Below are positions 26,076-39,000 of a stretch of 64,000 bases of DNA, in pieces. A program made the position numbers and the translations under genes. Origin of the DNA: Phaffia rhodozyma (Eukaryota; Basidiomycota; Tremellomycetes; Cystofilobasidiales; Mrakiaceae); NCBI GenBank assembly GCA_014706385.1, contig JACGZH010000001.1:1922001-1986000 (forward strand). Reading direction: 5' to 3'. Below the pieces are notes generated by a model. It made no database searches, had not been told where the DNA came from, and saw only the letters and a list, made by a program, of their open reading frames with translations. The stretch's first letter is position 1. Each line of letters starts with the position of its first letter.

Positions 26076-28131
26076 ATGTCTTCACAATCCGAATCAGCCC
26101 CTTCTAGGGCTTTGGTGGTAAGCCATCGCCTTCTTTTTATTGGGTGACAAACTTCAAGTTTTGAAATCCTAGAAACGCCAAGGTACAATCTCTCATTTTG
26201 AGCCTCATTTGTCTAACACTGTCTCTCCAGATTGCCACCGTCACATTTTATATGATCTCTGGTATCATTGTGAGTTGCCCTTGACTTTAATTTCTTGTGA
26301 ATCTGGCATGCTCATTGATGTGGAATGTTGGTCACCGTTTTGCTCAGATGTGCGCACACTCCTTCAAATCGCAAATGTACCCTTGATCAAATTTGGAGTG
26401 TATCTCAGCTCACAAACGGACACAAATGTCCTTTCTCTTTTCGTTGTCGATTCATCTCAGGGTGACTGTGAACAAATGGGTAAGCTCTGTTTCGAGACTG
26501 CAAGCCTGAAGCGTAGTCGTATAGCTCATGTTTGCCTCTTCACATATTCATCCATCGGATAGGTTCTCATCAAAACATCGATTCCAGTATTTTTCTTGGT
26601 CATTCAGTTGGCCATTGCCGTCGTTCTCCTCCTAATCAGTCACTTTGCTCGAGTGTTTGTCATCCCCAAAATGTCGCTCGCTACAGTAAAGGGACTGTGG
26701 AAATTGCTCGCATTGAATGTTACCGGTCTCTGGTAAGTAACCCTTCGTTCTGACATATGTATATATATATATATGCACACAAATATCTCTACTGACCTTC
26801 TGTCCGATTGAAAATCATTCCCCTATCTTTTTCTTCCTCCTGGTGTGTGGTTACTCACAGCTTCAATAATTTTACGCTTCAATATGTGGATGCGTCATTC
26901 TACCAGGTTTGTCCGACTTTCTTGTTCTTTTTTTTCTCCCTCTCGTGCGCACAGAAAGACTCACTATGTATTATTCCTCTTTTCAACTCAGGTCGCCAGA
27001 GGGATGGTCCTTCCTCTTACCGTTCTTATCACATTCATCGCGTACCACAGTCTTCCATCCAGGAATGCGCTCGTCGCCTGTGTGATCGTCAGCTCTGGTT
27101 TCTTTATTGGCATCATCTGGGGAGGAAACGCTCAGAACTCGATCAGCCCGTAAGAAGCTCCTCTTTGACACTCATGAGGAGACCCTCTTCACAAACATCC
27201 TGCTGAACTCAGCTTCTTTGTCCTCAACAATATTTTTTTCAGGATGGGCGTCATGTTTGGTGTACTGTCGTCCATCACGACCGCCTGTCACGCGATCGCA
27301 ATCAAATCGAGCTTGCCCGTCGTCGATGGCTCGACGATGAGTCTCGCTTGGTACTCAAACTTCCTCTCGGCCATCGCCTTGTTGCCTATTAGTCTGATGA
27401 TCGGTGAAGGACCAGAAATCATGAGGACTTGGAGGGATCCTGATTTGCTTAACCGATTCATCTGGGGTGGAACTATCACCGTCAGTCACTTTTCTCGTAT
27501 GCTCAACAATTAGGGAACACGAAAGGGACCAGACATGATGCTGAGTGGAATTTGAATTAACCGTTCTTATCCATCTCTTTGTAAATCAGGGTTTCTGGGG
27601 ATTCTTCATCTGTCTCGCCGGACTGTTATCAATCAAAGTCACCAGCCCAGTCTCGCACATGTAAGCTTTCCCAGCGTGTTCTCTTTCTCCCGTCCTTGAT
27701 CGACTTTGAGATCCAGAAATACTTTGAACTGATCACCGGAATCAATGTTAACGCTTATAGGGTTAGCTCGGCCGCCCGAGGTGTCATCCAGACGGGTGTG
27801 AGTGTCTGGTTATTCGGAGATATCATCAACCTGTACGTTCCGTTTCTTCATCTTTCTCGATACAAGTATCTATATCTATACGCACGCGCATACAAATACA
27901 CTCAACTGACAATGTCAACATCTACCTTCCCCTCTTACCTCTCGGTATTGGCTTGTCGATTTTAGTGGTCGAGGAGCCTCGATCAGTGCAATCATTCTAG
28001 GCTCTTGTGCTTACGTGTATGCGAAATCCAAGGAAGCCGCCCTGGGATCACCTAGACCGAGCGGGTACAGTTCTCTCGCTAAGGAGGACGTGGAGAAAGC
28101 TTTAACTGACGAACAGGACCGATCAGATTGA
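26076..28131 (+). CDS. GDP-fucose transporter-like nucleotide-sugar transporter (SLC35C1 family)
   Basis: Predicted Golgi antiporter bringing GDP-fucose into the lumen in exchange for GMP. Nine exons (26076-26117, 26231-26269, 26563-26732, 26861-26906, 26992-27149, 27243-27480, 27590-27660, 27761-27832, 27966-28131) give 333 residues with about ten membrane helices. SLC35C1-like blocks: VTFYMISGII, CFNNFTLQYVDASFYQVARG, MGVMFGVLSSITTACHAIAI, LPVVDGSTMSLAWYSNFLSA, SIKVTSPVSHMVSSAARGVI and ILGSCAYVYAKSKE. The cytosolic tail is acidic. The second intron (293 nt) is unusually long and might hide a tiny exon. Co-location with GDP-fucose synthase supports the substrate call; GDP-mannose transport is the alternative but the motifs fit less well. 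Confidence 0.8.
26755..26774. repeat. (AT)n dinucleotide run in an intron
   Basis: ATATAT run inside the third intron of the GDP-fucose transporter gene. Neutral intronic sequence as far as can be seen. Confidence 0.8.
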
Positions 28132-28528
28132 GTTTGGTTGTTTCCTATCTTGTCTTTTGTCTTTTTTCCTTGTCAATCCATTCTCTCATCAACTCTAGAA
28201 GGGAGCTAAGGAGCTGGACGAGAGGGCTCAAAGCTGTTTTTTTTTGTACCACTACTTCTTCTCCTTTCTCTCTTTGTTCTCTACAGTTCAGAAATAGCTT
28301 TTCCCCCCTCATCCACTTGACTTTTGATACACTCTAGTGTTTTTCTTTAAAGTTCTTTTCTCGTCTTTTATTCGCTGTAACGATAGATCAACAAACATAA
28401 CGCAACCTGAGTTATGAAAAATGGACATTCTGTATGAAGGAGATATGTGGTTACAGTATTTAAAACAACAAGAATACACACAAACAGACAGCGCCAACCA
28501 AAAAGGCCGACTTTAGTGCCCGTTGTGA
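28132..28528. other. Convergent 3' region
   Basis: About 400 bp between the stops of the GDP-fucose transporter and the PI-PLC-like gene. T-rich then A-rich, consistent with two 3' UTRs. No gene seen. Confidence 0.5.
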
Positions 28529-30500
28529 CTAACAAAAGTTGAGTGCGACGACGGTATCGACCAGTATATCTGGCGACCTATAGAAATCGAACAGGATCCA
28601 TCCTCTGATCATCTGACTGGACTGTTTCCGATCGTCGTTTGCGGTCATGTTCCGCTCTTCTTTCTCTTTTTCTTTTGGTTTTGTGTTCAATCGACTGGCA
28701 CCAGCGGCCAGTCTCTCAACCAACCAGCCGACCATCCGATCGTTCACACCTTGCACGCCCAACCCCCATCTCGGCCAGCCAAAGCCTCTAGCGACGGTGA
28801 CGGGAAAAGCTAGAGGGAACGAACTAGCCGAACAGAATACGAGTGGGATATGCCCGTCCAGGGCAGATTCTTTGCATAGCGTGCGTTGGATTGTGTCTGT
28901 CTTTTCAGGGATGGAGAGAATTGTATTGATGTCGTACCTGCGAGCGCAAATGAGCATAAGGAAGAAAACGTAAAGGGAGGGGGAAGAAATCAACTGGAAA
29001 GAAAGAATAGGAGCGAGAAAAAGAGAAGGACAGACCAATCGTTTACACCGAACGTACGACCCCAGTTATCATCCTCACTATCATCCCTCTTTTCACCAGC
29101 CGGCCGAGAAGGAAGTGTAGTCTGGAAACCTTCCTGGACAGAATTCGGCCAATCAATAGGGTGAATCCCTCTACCACCGACAAGTTTCCAACTTTCATCG
29201 TCCCCTCCGAACCGAGAGAACAGCACAATCTTTCCTCGAACTTGTGATAGCGGCGGAATTCGGTTGGCTATTCGGAGGAGAGCGTAAGGAGAACAAGGAA
29301 GTGAGAAAGTCAATCTGTGGTATATTCTTCATTCGGAAGATGAGAAAGAAAGAGATAGGTACCCAGAAACCAAAGTGAAGGATCAGATGCCCGAATGTAG
29401 CCTTTGAGTATGGTGAGAAATAGCTCTGTAGACGCGTTCTCTATTTGGTCGATCAGATCAATCCGGAGAACCACAAGACCGTTCTTATCAGATCAAAAGA
29501 ATTATACAAAAATAATCGAAAACAAAGAAAGAAAAGAATAGAAATGAAGAAACAAAGGGGCGCCACCTTGATTGATGGACATGATAACCGTCTCTCTGTT
29601 TGACTCTGGACTCTGAAGGAAGGCCTTCACATCGGCCAGCAAATCCTCAAAGTTCGCCCGCTGGGTGACTATGAGAAGAAGTTAACTAGTCAGTTAGTGT
29701 GAGCATTGGATCCAACTTGATGAGCCGAGGTCTCACGAATGCCATGGTAAGCGATGAGCTTCCCTTTCTTCTCTGCCAGCCGGACATCTGTTTTGGAAGA
29801 ACGACCAATTGTTCAACACAGGTGTCCCGAGGAATACTATTCAAGGCTGCCGCTAACTTACCCAAAAATCTGATTCCATCGGCCAGCTGAACTTTGAGAG
29901 GCGTGCTGGGCTGTTGACATTGGCTGACCGGAACTCCGTAGAGAGCGGTTGACTGATGGGTCCCAGGCAGGCTGATATCACCAAGCGACATGGTATCTGG
30001 CATGTGTGCCATCCAGCCATCAAGCCGAGGTGTCGACAGTGCCAAGAGTTCTTGTCCCTGTATGAAACAACGCACGATGGAAAATGGCGTAAATTGTTCA
30101 GTAAACAAAGAATAGATTAAGATTGATCTACCGAACCAAAGAAGAGCGAAAGATAACGACTCACCTTCTGAAAGACCTTGAGACGTCTCCAGACACACGG
30201 CCTCAATGTGTCCTCGCTTGCGACACTGGGTGGTCTATCTGAGAGATCATCGTTCATACAGGCATCCAATTGGGTCCATGACGGTCGTGACTTCTTGTTT
30301 AGTGTAAATGTTAAAGAGAGGGGAGAAGTGAGCGATCCCAGCTGTGTGGCCGTCAATCGGATGGCATCCGGCCCGGGATGCTTCAAGCCGAGAGTGGCCG
30401 AGCCACCCGGGGAAATGGCTGTGGTTGCGTTACCAGCGTTCGTGCCGATGACGATTTCAAACGGGGAAAGATTCCGGAAGAAACGCTCTCGTTTGACCAT
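28529..30500 (-). CDS. PI-PLC X-domain-like protein (bacterial-type fold)
   Basis: Predicted phosphatidylinositol-specific phospholipase C-like enzyme. The ATG at 30500 starts MVKRERFFRNLSPFEIVIG, like the N-terminal domain of many fungal relatives. The X domain begins SLGDISLPGTHQSTALYG, containing the first catalytic His, then ADGIRFLG, DVRLAEKKGK and LIAYHGI with the second His, followed by SPESNRETVIMSINQ and VVLRIDLIDQIENA. A RGKIVLFSRFGGDD segment and a C-terminal block starting YDINTILSIPEKTD end in LVDTVVALNFC. About eight exons, all supported by frame continuity but with approximate borders. No clear signal peptide or GPI signal is seen, unlike some secreted relatives. Confidence 0.72.
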
Positions 30501-31462
30501 ACCGGGCAAGGGAGTTGAAGTAGATCCGAGTCGACCAGTTCCTGCCGATCAAGGGGAAAGTAGTAGATGGGTGACGGAAGACGGAAGACGGGAACGATGT
30601 GGTGGAAGTAGTCAGGGCGAAGTATTTGGTCGGATGGAATGACGTGGAGCAGATGAAGCGGATGAGGCGGCGACGACAGTCGGAAATGACTACGATGACA
30701 ACCACGATGACTATCAAGTCGAGCTGTAAGAATAGATAGAATGTTGATCGATGGATCAACCCACTCTAACGTGTTTCTTGACGATCGACTGTCACAATCT
30801 AATCAGCACATGCAACGTTAGTAACCACGCGCAGTCGCCGAACACCGAGCAAGGTGTGGGGACGCGAACATGAGTGAGGCGCTGCCGGGAAGATCAGGGC
30901 TATCCCAGTCGATATAGTTTCTCGGCCTTCCTTCCCTTCTCCCACGCGAACCCCTTTTTTGATGATATATTTATTCCATTTCTTTTTATTGTCTCGGACA
31001 TGCGATTCCTCTCGCGTGCCGCCTCAGTAGCTTTATGTTTCGGCGCCCGCTCCGCCCCTTTTTCTTTTTTGTTCTTTTTTTCTTTCCTTTTTTTTTTCTA
31101 TTTTCTTCAGCCCTCTTTTTTGTCCCTGTCACCTTTGGATTCTCACGCTTCAAATCTGTCACTCCTTCTTCTTCTTCTTTCTTTCTCCTTCAAGGACACT
31201 CACCGTCTACGTGTTCCCTTGACGACATTCGAATCATCTACACGTTCATTTCTGTCAACCATCCTTCGTTTCCCATCGCACTTCCTCATCTACTTTTCCT
31301 CTTTTGAACAGAAGCAGCCTCAAACATTGGTATCAGGATCTGCCGCGCATATACTACCTGGAATATCGGCCCTCACCGAACGCTCCTTTCTTTTTCTCGA
31401 CAGCTCCACTCCCTCATACTCAACTTTTCCTTACAGGTCGGTCGTTCTACCTCATCTACATA
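30501..31462. other. Divergent intergenic region, 950 bp
   Basis: Separates the PI-PLC-like gene and the Ser-rich gene. The left part is GC-rich. The right part (30.95-31.3 kb) is a long pyrimidine tract with poly-T runs that would form the leader of the plus-strand gene. Its long apparent open frame is compositional (mostly Phe/Ser/Leu) and not counted as coding. Confidence 0.5.
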
Positions 31463-33435
31463 ATGCAACACAACGGATACTATGCTCTCAGGACTGTTGG
31501 CATATTCAAAGAATGGCGTGAAGTTGAGGAAGCCATCAAGGTGCGCACTCGTCTCTAGAATTAGTCCGACTCTTCGTGGCCCAATTGCCTCTCACTTGGC
31601 AGGCTTATCTGTGCCCGAAGCTAAATTCTTGTCAACGTTTCCCCGACCATCTAATATTCTCCGTTGATGCCTTTCCTTGTCTATGACCTTGCAAATCACG
31701 TCTTGCGCCTTACAGGGAATGCCAAACCCTCAGTTCAGATCATTCCGTACGTGCGCTCACCGTCTGTTCCCCTATCAAATGTTTCTTGCCGTTCACCATC
31801 AAGCTTTCTGCTCCATCATTTTTCCTACCAGGTACACTCTCCGCAGCGGACGCCTATATGGTGAGTTATTTCTCTTCTCCACCTTAACCATGCAGCGATC
31901 AGCCTCCGGACAATACTGATCTTAGATTTATGCATGCATTCATTCGTTTCTTTCTTCATATTCAATTCATTCTTTTTGGGGTATGTTTCAATCGGCCCCA
32001 CCTCGACTTCGATTCATCCGTCCTGTCGCATCCCTCTATCCCTGTTCTGTATATCCTCCTGCTCCACTCGTCCATGCATCAGAACGGATGGGAGGACTCT
32101 ACGAATTCATCAAGTAATCCATTCGGGTTCGCAGGTCCATCAAGCCTGCCCCCTGTCCCGACAGAGCGGTTGGGCAGAGAGCACGTGACAACGCCTTCAA
32201 CGAAATCTAAATCTTCCCGATCACGCATGCGGCACCGTCCAGCTTCGTCACTCGCCTCCGCTCATTCTACCAGTGCCGCCGGCCCCTCGCCATCCAACGC
32301 GGCAAACTCGGCGTTCGTTCAACCCTCGTCTAGCTCTCTAACTCCCCCTCCTTCTCTGACGGTTGAAACCGGACCTCGCCGTCGGTCGCCTCTGATTCAA
32401 AGCGTGCTTGAAGAGGAAGAAGAGTCGACCTCAGACCCCGAGCAGCCGCCAACACCAGACTCGTCTGACGTCGGACACCGATCCAGATCAGACTCGGTTG
32501 TCAGCGGTCACAGCGTCGGTCAGACTATTCAATGGAGTGCCGGAAGCTCTCGAAAGAAGTCCACTCTTAAGATCGGCAGCATGTTCTCGCCTATACGTCC
32601 AATCACTCCGCCATCTTCTCCAGAGCCATCGGGATCGGACGCAAGAGGATCCACTTCATTTGACGGTCGTCCACCGGGCATAACGTCTTGGCCAAACACG
32701 TTGTTAATTGAGGATAAGCCCGTAAACAAGTCTAGGTTTTCTTTCAAAAGGTTGTCCAGCGTAACTACCAGCACAGTCATTCCCTCACCTCCTGCCGTCC
32801 CGCCAAAGCCAGTAGCACCTCTCGGCAAAGCTGTCCCTACCCACGCCCCAGCTCGTCCCCGACCAGCTTCCATCTGGGCCGTCGAGCCATTAGAGAGACC
32901 GCGGCAACAGCCTTCGCTAGCTTCCCTACAGTCGAGCAATCAGTCTTCGGATTCAATCCTTATGGATCCCCTTTCACCTTTTGCTTGCAGCGCGCCCACG
33001 TTTTCCCGATCCTCCTCGGCCGCCTCGAGCGTGGTCCTTCCTTGTCGATCCCCATCATCTTCAACCACTTCGCTACACCGACCAAGATCAATTCAATCGC
33101 TGCACCACGCCCGATCAAGCTCATCCTTGTTTTCCGCGAAGTCTGGAACGTCTGAAGCTAAACAAAGTGGTCTTCGATCCGTCGAACCGCAGCCAACCCT
33201 CAAATCCCTCTGCTCTTACAACTCGCTCTCTCTGGAGACAGCGTCGATCGATTCGTTCTCTGACGCGCTGACCCACATCTCTGGTGAAAGCGCGGATGGT
33301 CATACCCCGTCGTCCGATAACAAACCTGGAATCTCGTCTGGACAGGTGGATAAAAAATCACCCGAGACCAAAGGCAAAGGTTGGAAGAAGGCATTTAGCG
33401 GGTTCAAACGGGCCGTCGCTGTTGCCAGAGCATAA
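31463..33435 (+). CDS. Ser/Pro-rich protein with RNase H1 N-terminal-like (PF01693-type) start
   Basis: Exon 1 (31463-31540) reads GYYALRTVGIFKEWREVEEA, exon 2 (31716-31746) GMPNPQFRSF and exon 3 (31832-31860) RTLRSGRLYG. Together they resemble the small nucleic-acid-binding domain at the N-terminus of eukaryotic RNase H1: aromatic start, G-I-x-x-x-W-x-E, then a G-x-P-x-x-x-F-x-S-F strand. The body from about 32093 (NGWEDSTNSSSNPFGF) is long, disordered and rich in Ser, Pro and Arg, ending KGWKKAFSGFKRAVAVARA. No RNase H catalytic domain is present. The join between exon 3 and the long exon (31860-32093) is unresolved: the phases do not close with the obvious acceptors. Function unknown; nucleic-acid binding is inference. 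Confidence 0.55.
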
Positions 33436-34200
33436 ACCCTCTTTTTGCTTTCTCTATGTGTCATACTTTGCATCAATTCGTTGTCTTTTCTTTCCCCTAC
33501 TGTTCTCTTTCGTCACGTCGTTCTCTTTTCCTGGACACTCGACCGGTCGTGTCGATCATTAACGTCATCTCGTATCATACTCTCCGTTCATATCTTATGC
33601 TTCCTACCATCCCACTTATGTGTTTGTTAGACCTCTACTTGCTCTTTTCGTCGCTTCTTTCACTTCAGGTCGCTCTCTATTATCTTTCTAGACGTCGAAT
33701 AGCATCTAGATCTCATAGACCGCCTTTGAACATTTTGAATATTCAAACTTTGTACATACAGACCTTCTCTCTTCGTTCTTCTCGTTCTTCGACTTTTGTC
33801 TGTCTCTTATATATATCTCAGCTATGTCTGAAGAGCATGTTTGCTCTATCTTGTTATACATCATACGTTATGTGTGGGACCTTCGAAATTTTCCACCACT
33901 CTATCTGCTTCCTACTATCCACCGTCTGATAATGCCATGCATATGTTCGTTACTTTTTCTCGACTCTTCTGACCTGCCTTGGACTTTTTGCCTGGTCGGT
34001 TTGCAAGAATGATACTCTTTGGCAGGAACTTTGGTGTTGTTACTCCAAAAATGGACCGGTCTTGGCCGACAGACGAATTTTCTTATTCTTTTTTTTTCGC
34101 CCATTTTTTTCCTCCGTAGCAGCGGGGCTTCCAATTGCTCTGCTTTTCTCTTTCGATTTGCCCAATCCAATCTATATAGACACTCGACTCTCTGATTGAC
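33436..34200. other. Intergenic region, 765 bp
   Basis: Between two tandem plus-strand genes. Mostly T/C-rich: the 3' UTR of the Ser-rich gene and the promoter of MDE1. No coding exon or repeat that I can support. Confidence 0.5.
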
Positions 34201-35892
34201 ATGGCCGTTTCTCAAAACTCTCCTCGGGATGTGGATGACCTCGTAAGGTCAGATGATCCCAATCATGTACGTGTTTCTCTACCGTTTTGAAGGTCCTTAG
34301 ATACATTGTCTGGGTCAGCTGAGAGGTAATGTTCCTTCAAGTCTTGAAGCTGACCATCGTATCTCAACGGAATGATGATCCTTCATGCAGCCGGCAAACT
34401 TGATCCCTTCGCTTTGTGCTCAGTTTTATACATTGGGCTGGGTCACTGGAACTGGGGGAGGAATCTCTATCCGGGACGGGTTCGTACTGCTTTCACTGTT
34501 GCATTCGATTTTTTCCGAGCTTTTTGTTCTTTGGTGTTTGTCGGTTGACTCACTCTCGGTCATCTCTCTATATTATCGCCAATGTGACACACACACACAC
34601 AAACACACACACATACAAACCGATATGAATTCAAATAGAGACAAGGTCTTCCTTGCTCCCTCCGGCGTTCAGAAAGAGAAAATCCTTCCGGAGCACATCT
34701 TTGTCCTCCCCTATCCCCAACCTACGATCCCCCGACCTGGATCCAAGCGAGTTTTCCTGAGGGAGCCGACGACAGCTGGCTTGAAGGAGTCTGCCTGCTG
34801 TCCGCTTTTCTTCTCGGCTTTCAGACTGAGAGAGGCTGGCGCTTGCATCCATACTCATTCGCAGCATGCCGGTGAGTTATCAGGTCTTCCTTTCTCACCC
34901 GTTGTTAGCACGTCATTTGTCTGCGGCTCGTCTGTGACTTGACCCTGTCGAGACGATGTCACTTGCCGAATAATCTATGCTCACTGCCAACATGTATCAG
35001 TTATGGTCACTTTGCTTTTCCCTGGAAACGAGTTCAAGATCTCCCATCAGGAGGTAAGATCGCTACGTTCTTTCTTCCTTTAAAGTTTAATTTTTTTTAA
35101 AAAAAACCGCTTTCATTCAACCTTCCCCTTTCCTTCTTGGGCTTTCTCTCGAACGCAACTTTCATCGGTATGGGATGTGTTGGATAAAACATTGTAGATG
35201 ATCAAAGGCGTTCGAATCGGTGGGATGGGCAAGACGCTTTCATTCCTCGATACCCTGACGATCCCTATCATCGAAAACACTCCTGATGAGGAAGATTTGA
35301 CAGACTCTATGGCGGAGGTATGTATCAGCTCGTTACTCTTCTCTCTTCCTGCACAGGTCTGATACGATGAAGGTTTCGGGTCTGAAAACTGATGACTCGA
35401 TCGCTTCTGAATCCATCTGGTTAGGCTATGGAACGATACCCAGACGGTATGCAGTATTTCTTAGCTCTGCTACGCTTTCACTCTCATGAACTGAGCATGT
35501 TTTTTCGCGCTACCTGTTTGTATCTTTGTATAGCCCCTGCGATCTTGGTGCGCCGACACGGACTCTACGTTTGGGGTGAGTGCATAGTGATCTGATGGCT
35601 TCTTCTATCTCAACTGACCAGCCTGAAATTGGCGCATCTATTCTTGATTGTTCTACAAAGGACCTACGTGGGACAAGGCAAAGACCCAGGCCGAATGCTT
35701 GGATTACTTGTTCGAGGTTGGTGTTCAATTACACTTACACTGTTCTTCTTGTCAAAAAAAAAAGACAGAGGAGTAAAATCAACCCAGTTTGCTGACTCGA
35801 TCTATCTGTACTCGTGTAACTCCCTTGGTTGCGATCGACTACCATAGATGGCTGTAAAGATGAAGCTCGCTGGGATGGATACCGTTCTTTGA
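34201..35892 (+). CDS. MDE1: Methylthioribulose-1-phosphate dehydratase (methionine salvage)
   Basis: Class II aldolase/adducin-fold zinc enzyme that dehydrates 5-methylthioribulose 1-phosphate in the methionine salvage pathway (human APIP). Nine exons (34201-34266, 34391-34479, 34639-34871, 35001-35053, 35198-35317, 35425-35446, 35534-35575, 35661-35716, 35848-35892) give 241 residues, the expected size. Signature [20 protein letters not shown], substrate loop [15 protein letters not shown], zinc histidines in IHTHSQHAV and in the RRHGLYVWG motif, and MIKGVRIGG. Exon 6 is a 22 nt micro-exon. The second intron holds a (CA)n tract. Confidence 0.93.
34586..34613. repeat. (CA)n microsatellite in MDE1 intron 2
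   Basis: Dinucleotide run CACACACACAC broken by AAA and ending near ACATAC, entirely inside the second intron. Confidence 0.85.
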
Positions 35893-36073
35893 ATGAAGCG
35901 ACGAGATATAGAAATGAAGAGATTAAGAGAATAAACGTGCGAGCGGTGACTAACCGGCTTTTGAACAGAGCCAAAAGATCAAAAGATTATGGAATTTGTT
36001 TTACCTGCAAACGATCGGAAAGATAGACTTTCGTATCTTCAATCAAACCAACCGACCATCGTGCTTGCTGTAG

Positions 36074-39000
36074 ATGGCACCTCAGACAGATGGCAAGATA
36101 GATGGACACTCGATAGCCAATCTCATCATTCTTCTCGTCGTTAGTGAGTCTATAGGAAAGACTTGAGGTTGACTAGAGTTTTTTCTTCACGCGTTAGCTC
36201 CACAAAAGGATGCAACCCAAGGTCGAATCACTGCTGATGAAACAACGATCGATTTCGTCTGGGTCGTCTCTGATAGATATCTTTGTGGTCTATCCACTTC
36301 GCATTCCAATCCCAAGACTATACACCCGATGCGTCTGTTGGGTATCATCTGTACTCAGAATCTCGGATGGAATATGTGATCTCCATAAACCACGACGGGC
36401 CACCTTCGGACTGGTCTCTGCGCCTTTGATCGGTGTGCTGGTCCTTTTGGCAAGCAAAAGTATCGACGGAGGGACCGTCAAGAAAGGGATCGTAGGCGAT
36501 CCGGATGGATTAAAGCCATATGATATCAGTTTGTTCAATCTCATTGTCTTCCATATTGAAGAGAGGGAGCTGAGTGGAAAAGTACACAATTTTGGGCTGA
36601 AACGTGCTTGAATTCGGACTGAAATTTTCATACTTGGTTTCTTCATGGGATCAGTGCTTTTGTTTATCTGCTTGGCCTATATTGCTATCTCGTTGGACGC
36701 CAGTAAGATTTCTCCTTCCATCCAGTCGCTTTGCTAAGACTGATCAAAAGGACAATTCTATCCATCTCAGCCGGTCTTCTTCGATACCTCGCTTTCAAGA
36801 TCAGCCAAAAGGGCGGACCATCAGGAAGGAAGCTTTATGCCGGATTCTTTGGGTTCTTCTTCATATTCGCATCAGTATGTCACTCGATCTATGATGCGCT
36901 TATGGGAAGCGATTTAAAAAGGAATTCACAAGTTCTATTGAATCGCCGTTTCGAGTACAGCTTATGGGGAATGATGCCATCATCCTAGTGAGTTTCTTCA
37001 AAGACGCTTTGTATCTCTTTTGTCTAAGATCGCGCATACTCACACTATATCGATGTCACCAATCAGTCCGGGACTGGTTTTTTGGTATATGTAAGATTCC
37101 TCTCGATCTGAGTTCTACGTTCGTCGTGTCTCGAAGCTGAATCTCGGCGGAGTCATACAGTTCACTAAAGTCAACGGAGTAGACCCAAAAGGTGAGGTGT
37201 CTTTCGATCCCAAGATGTGAAATGCATATGGTTCTCTCGTCCTCCCTGCTCAGGATCTGACACAAACTTGTGTACCGAACCATTTGCAGCCTGGGTGTTT
37301 TCTCAATTTGCTGTTGCAAACATTGCGTCAGCGACGCTTGTGTCTAGCAACATAACCAATCTTGTCATCACGTCGAGCTTCGGGATATCCTTTTTGACGT
37401 ACTCGGCCTGGGTCATTCTACCTACTGTGGCAACCGCCATTGCGGCTTACATGTTCCTCTCTCTTTTCCAATATCGAAAGGATATTCCGGAGAGGATCGA
37501 AGAGATCGACGTCAACGCGAGGAAAGCGCTGGTAGATCCTTGGGGGGCAATCATAGGAAGCTGTATATTCTTGGCTGCATTGATCGCCCTGTTGGGAGGG
37601 AGTGCAGCTGGAATTTTAGGAGGAGTATGGGAGGTGAGTAGGCATCCGTTTTCTTGTTTTTCACTTCCTTGCGTTGATCTGCTCGAGCTCAACCTTCGTC
37701 AAACCAATTTCACGAAATCATCAGGTGACTGTCCCAGCGGCTCTGCTTATGCTCACCCGCGATATATGGCACGACATTCGACACGCTTCGATTGTCAAAC
37801 CATCTGAAGCCCGTCAAACCCCTTCTGTCCCCGCTGATGACGATGCGATAGAGATGGAAGTCGCAGAACCCACGGGGGATGTCGGTGAGCTTATCGACTC
37901 TTTGATCTGCTTCTTTGCGAGTCAGTCGATAACGGGATGAATTAACGATCCGTCTTGATTTACTTTTTCATTGGATTCACCTATAGCAAACCCTTCTTTT
38001 AAATCATCTTCTACAACGTGTAGGACGGCCAAACCGGTTTTGAGGCACCAATCTAGTTCTCGTCTTCCAACGACGCAGTCGACCATCGTGCCCCCTTTGG
38101 GCTTATCGACTGGATCTGTCTCTCGGCCTCAACCACCCGTCACGCTCTCCTCACTCGGTAAGAGACTCTCACGGAGATTTCCCACTGTGACCTATATAGC
38201 GCAGCGTCTCCCGTTTCCGCTCTTGCCCTTCTCGTTCTGCATGTTCATTCTCGTTGATGTGAGTCGTCTCTGTCATTCGGATGGACGCATCCGGCCGCTC
38301 GGAGTGTCCGATGAGGTTCATGGCTGACCGTTGTTTGTGTATGGAAAACGTTTTGAATGAAAACCTACCATAGGGAGTGACTTCCTCTGGATGGGGAAGG
38401 GTGTTTTCGACTTGGTACCAGGCTTGGGCAATCCGAACAGGCACGACGGGCTGTGTGTTCGGGATGAGTGTCCTAGCGGTCGTGCTGTGCAACATCATTG
38501 GAACGAACATCGGGTGCTGCATCCTCCTGAGTTCTATCCTCGAGACCTGGTCAGTTCTCTCCTCTCTGAGCCGTCTTGTTTCGAATGACTGATGTTTCGA
38601 TCACGTACTTTTGGTGATCCTTTGGTTGGACAGGTCAAGTATATATAACCCACCTCAGAGACATCTGACGGCTTCGATATACTGTAAGAAGCCTTTTCAC
38701 GCGTTAGCGACATTCTAGAAGACCCTTGTGCTGATGTTCTCGTTTTTGACTTTGGAACGAACAAATAAAAAGCGTTGGCACTGGCGAGTAACATAGGTGC
38801 TGTGAGCTTCACGTTCCCTGCTTCCCTCGCAGGTTTACTATGGAAAGACCTGTTGAGTCAAAAAGGCATCAAGTCAGTCCATCTTTTCCTTCCTGTCATG
38901 CGTCTTCTTCTGTGGAGGAACGTTCGAGACGATCATACAGAAGCGAAAATAGGCGGTGTCGAAAGTGGAGAGGAACGACCAAACTGAATGGCCTATTTCT

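Noticed and set aside
30874..31521. 215-codon ORF, mostly Phe/Ser/Leu
   Set aside because: It follows a long pyrimidine tract in the leader of the gene at 31463 and has no splice support or conserved motif.
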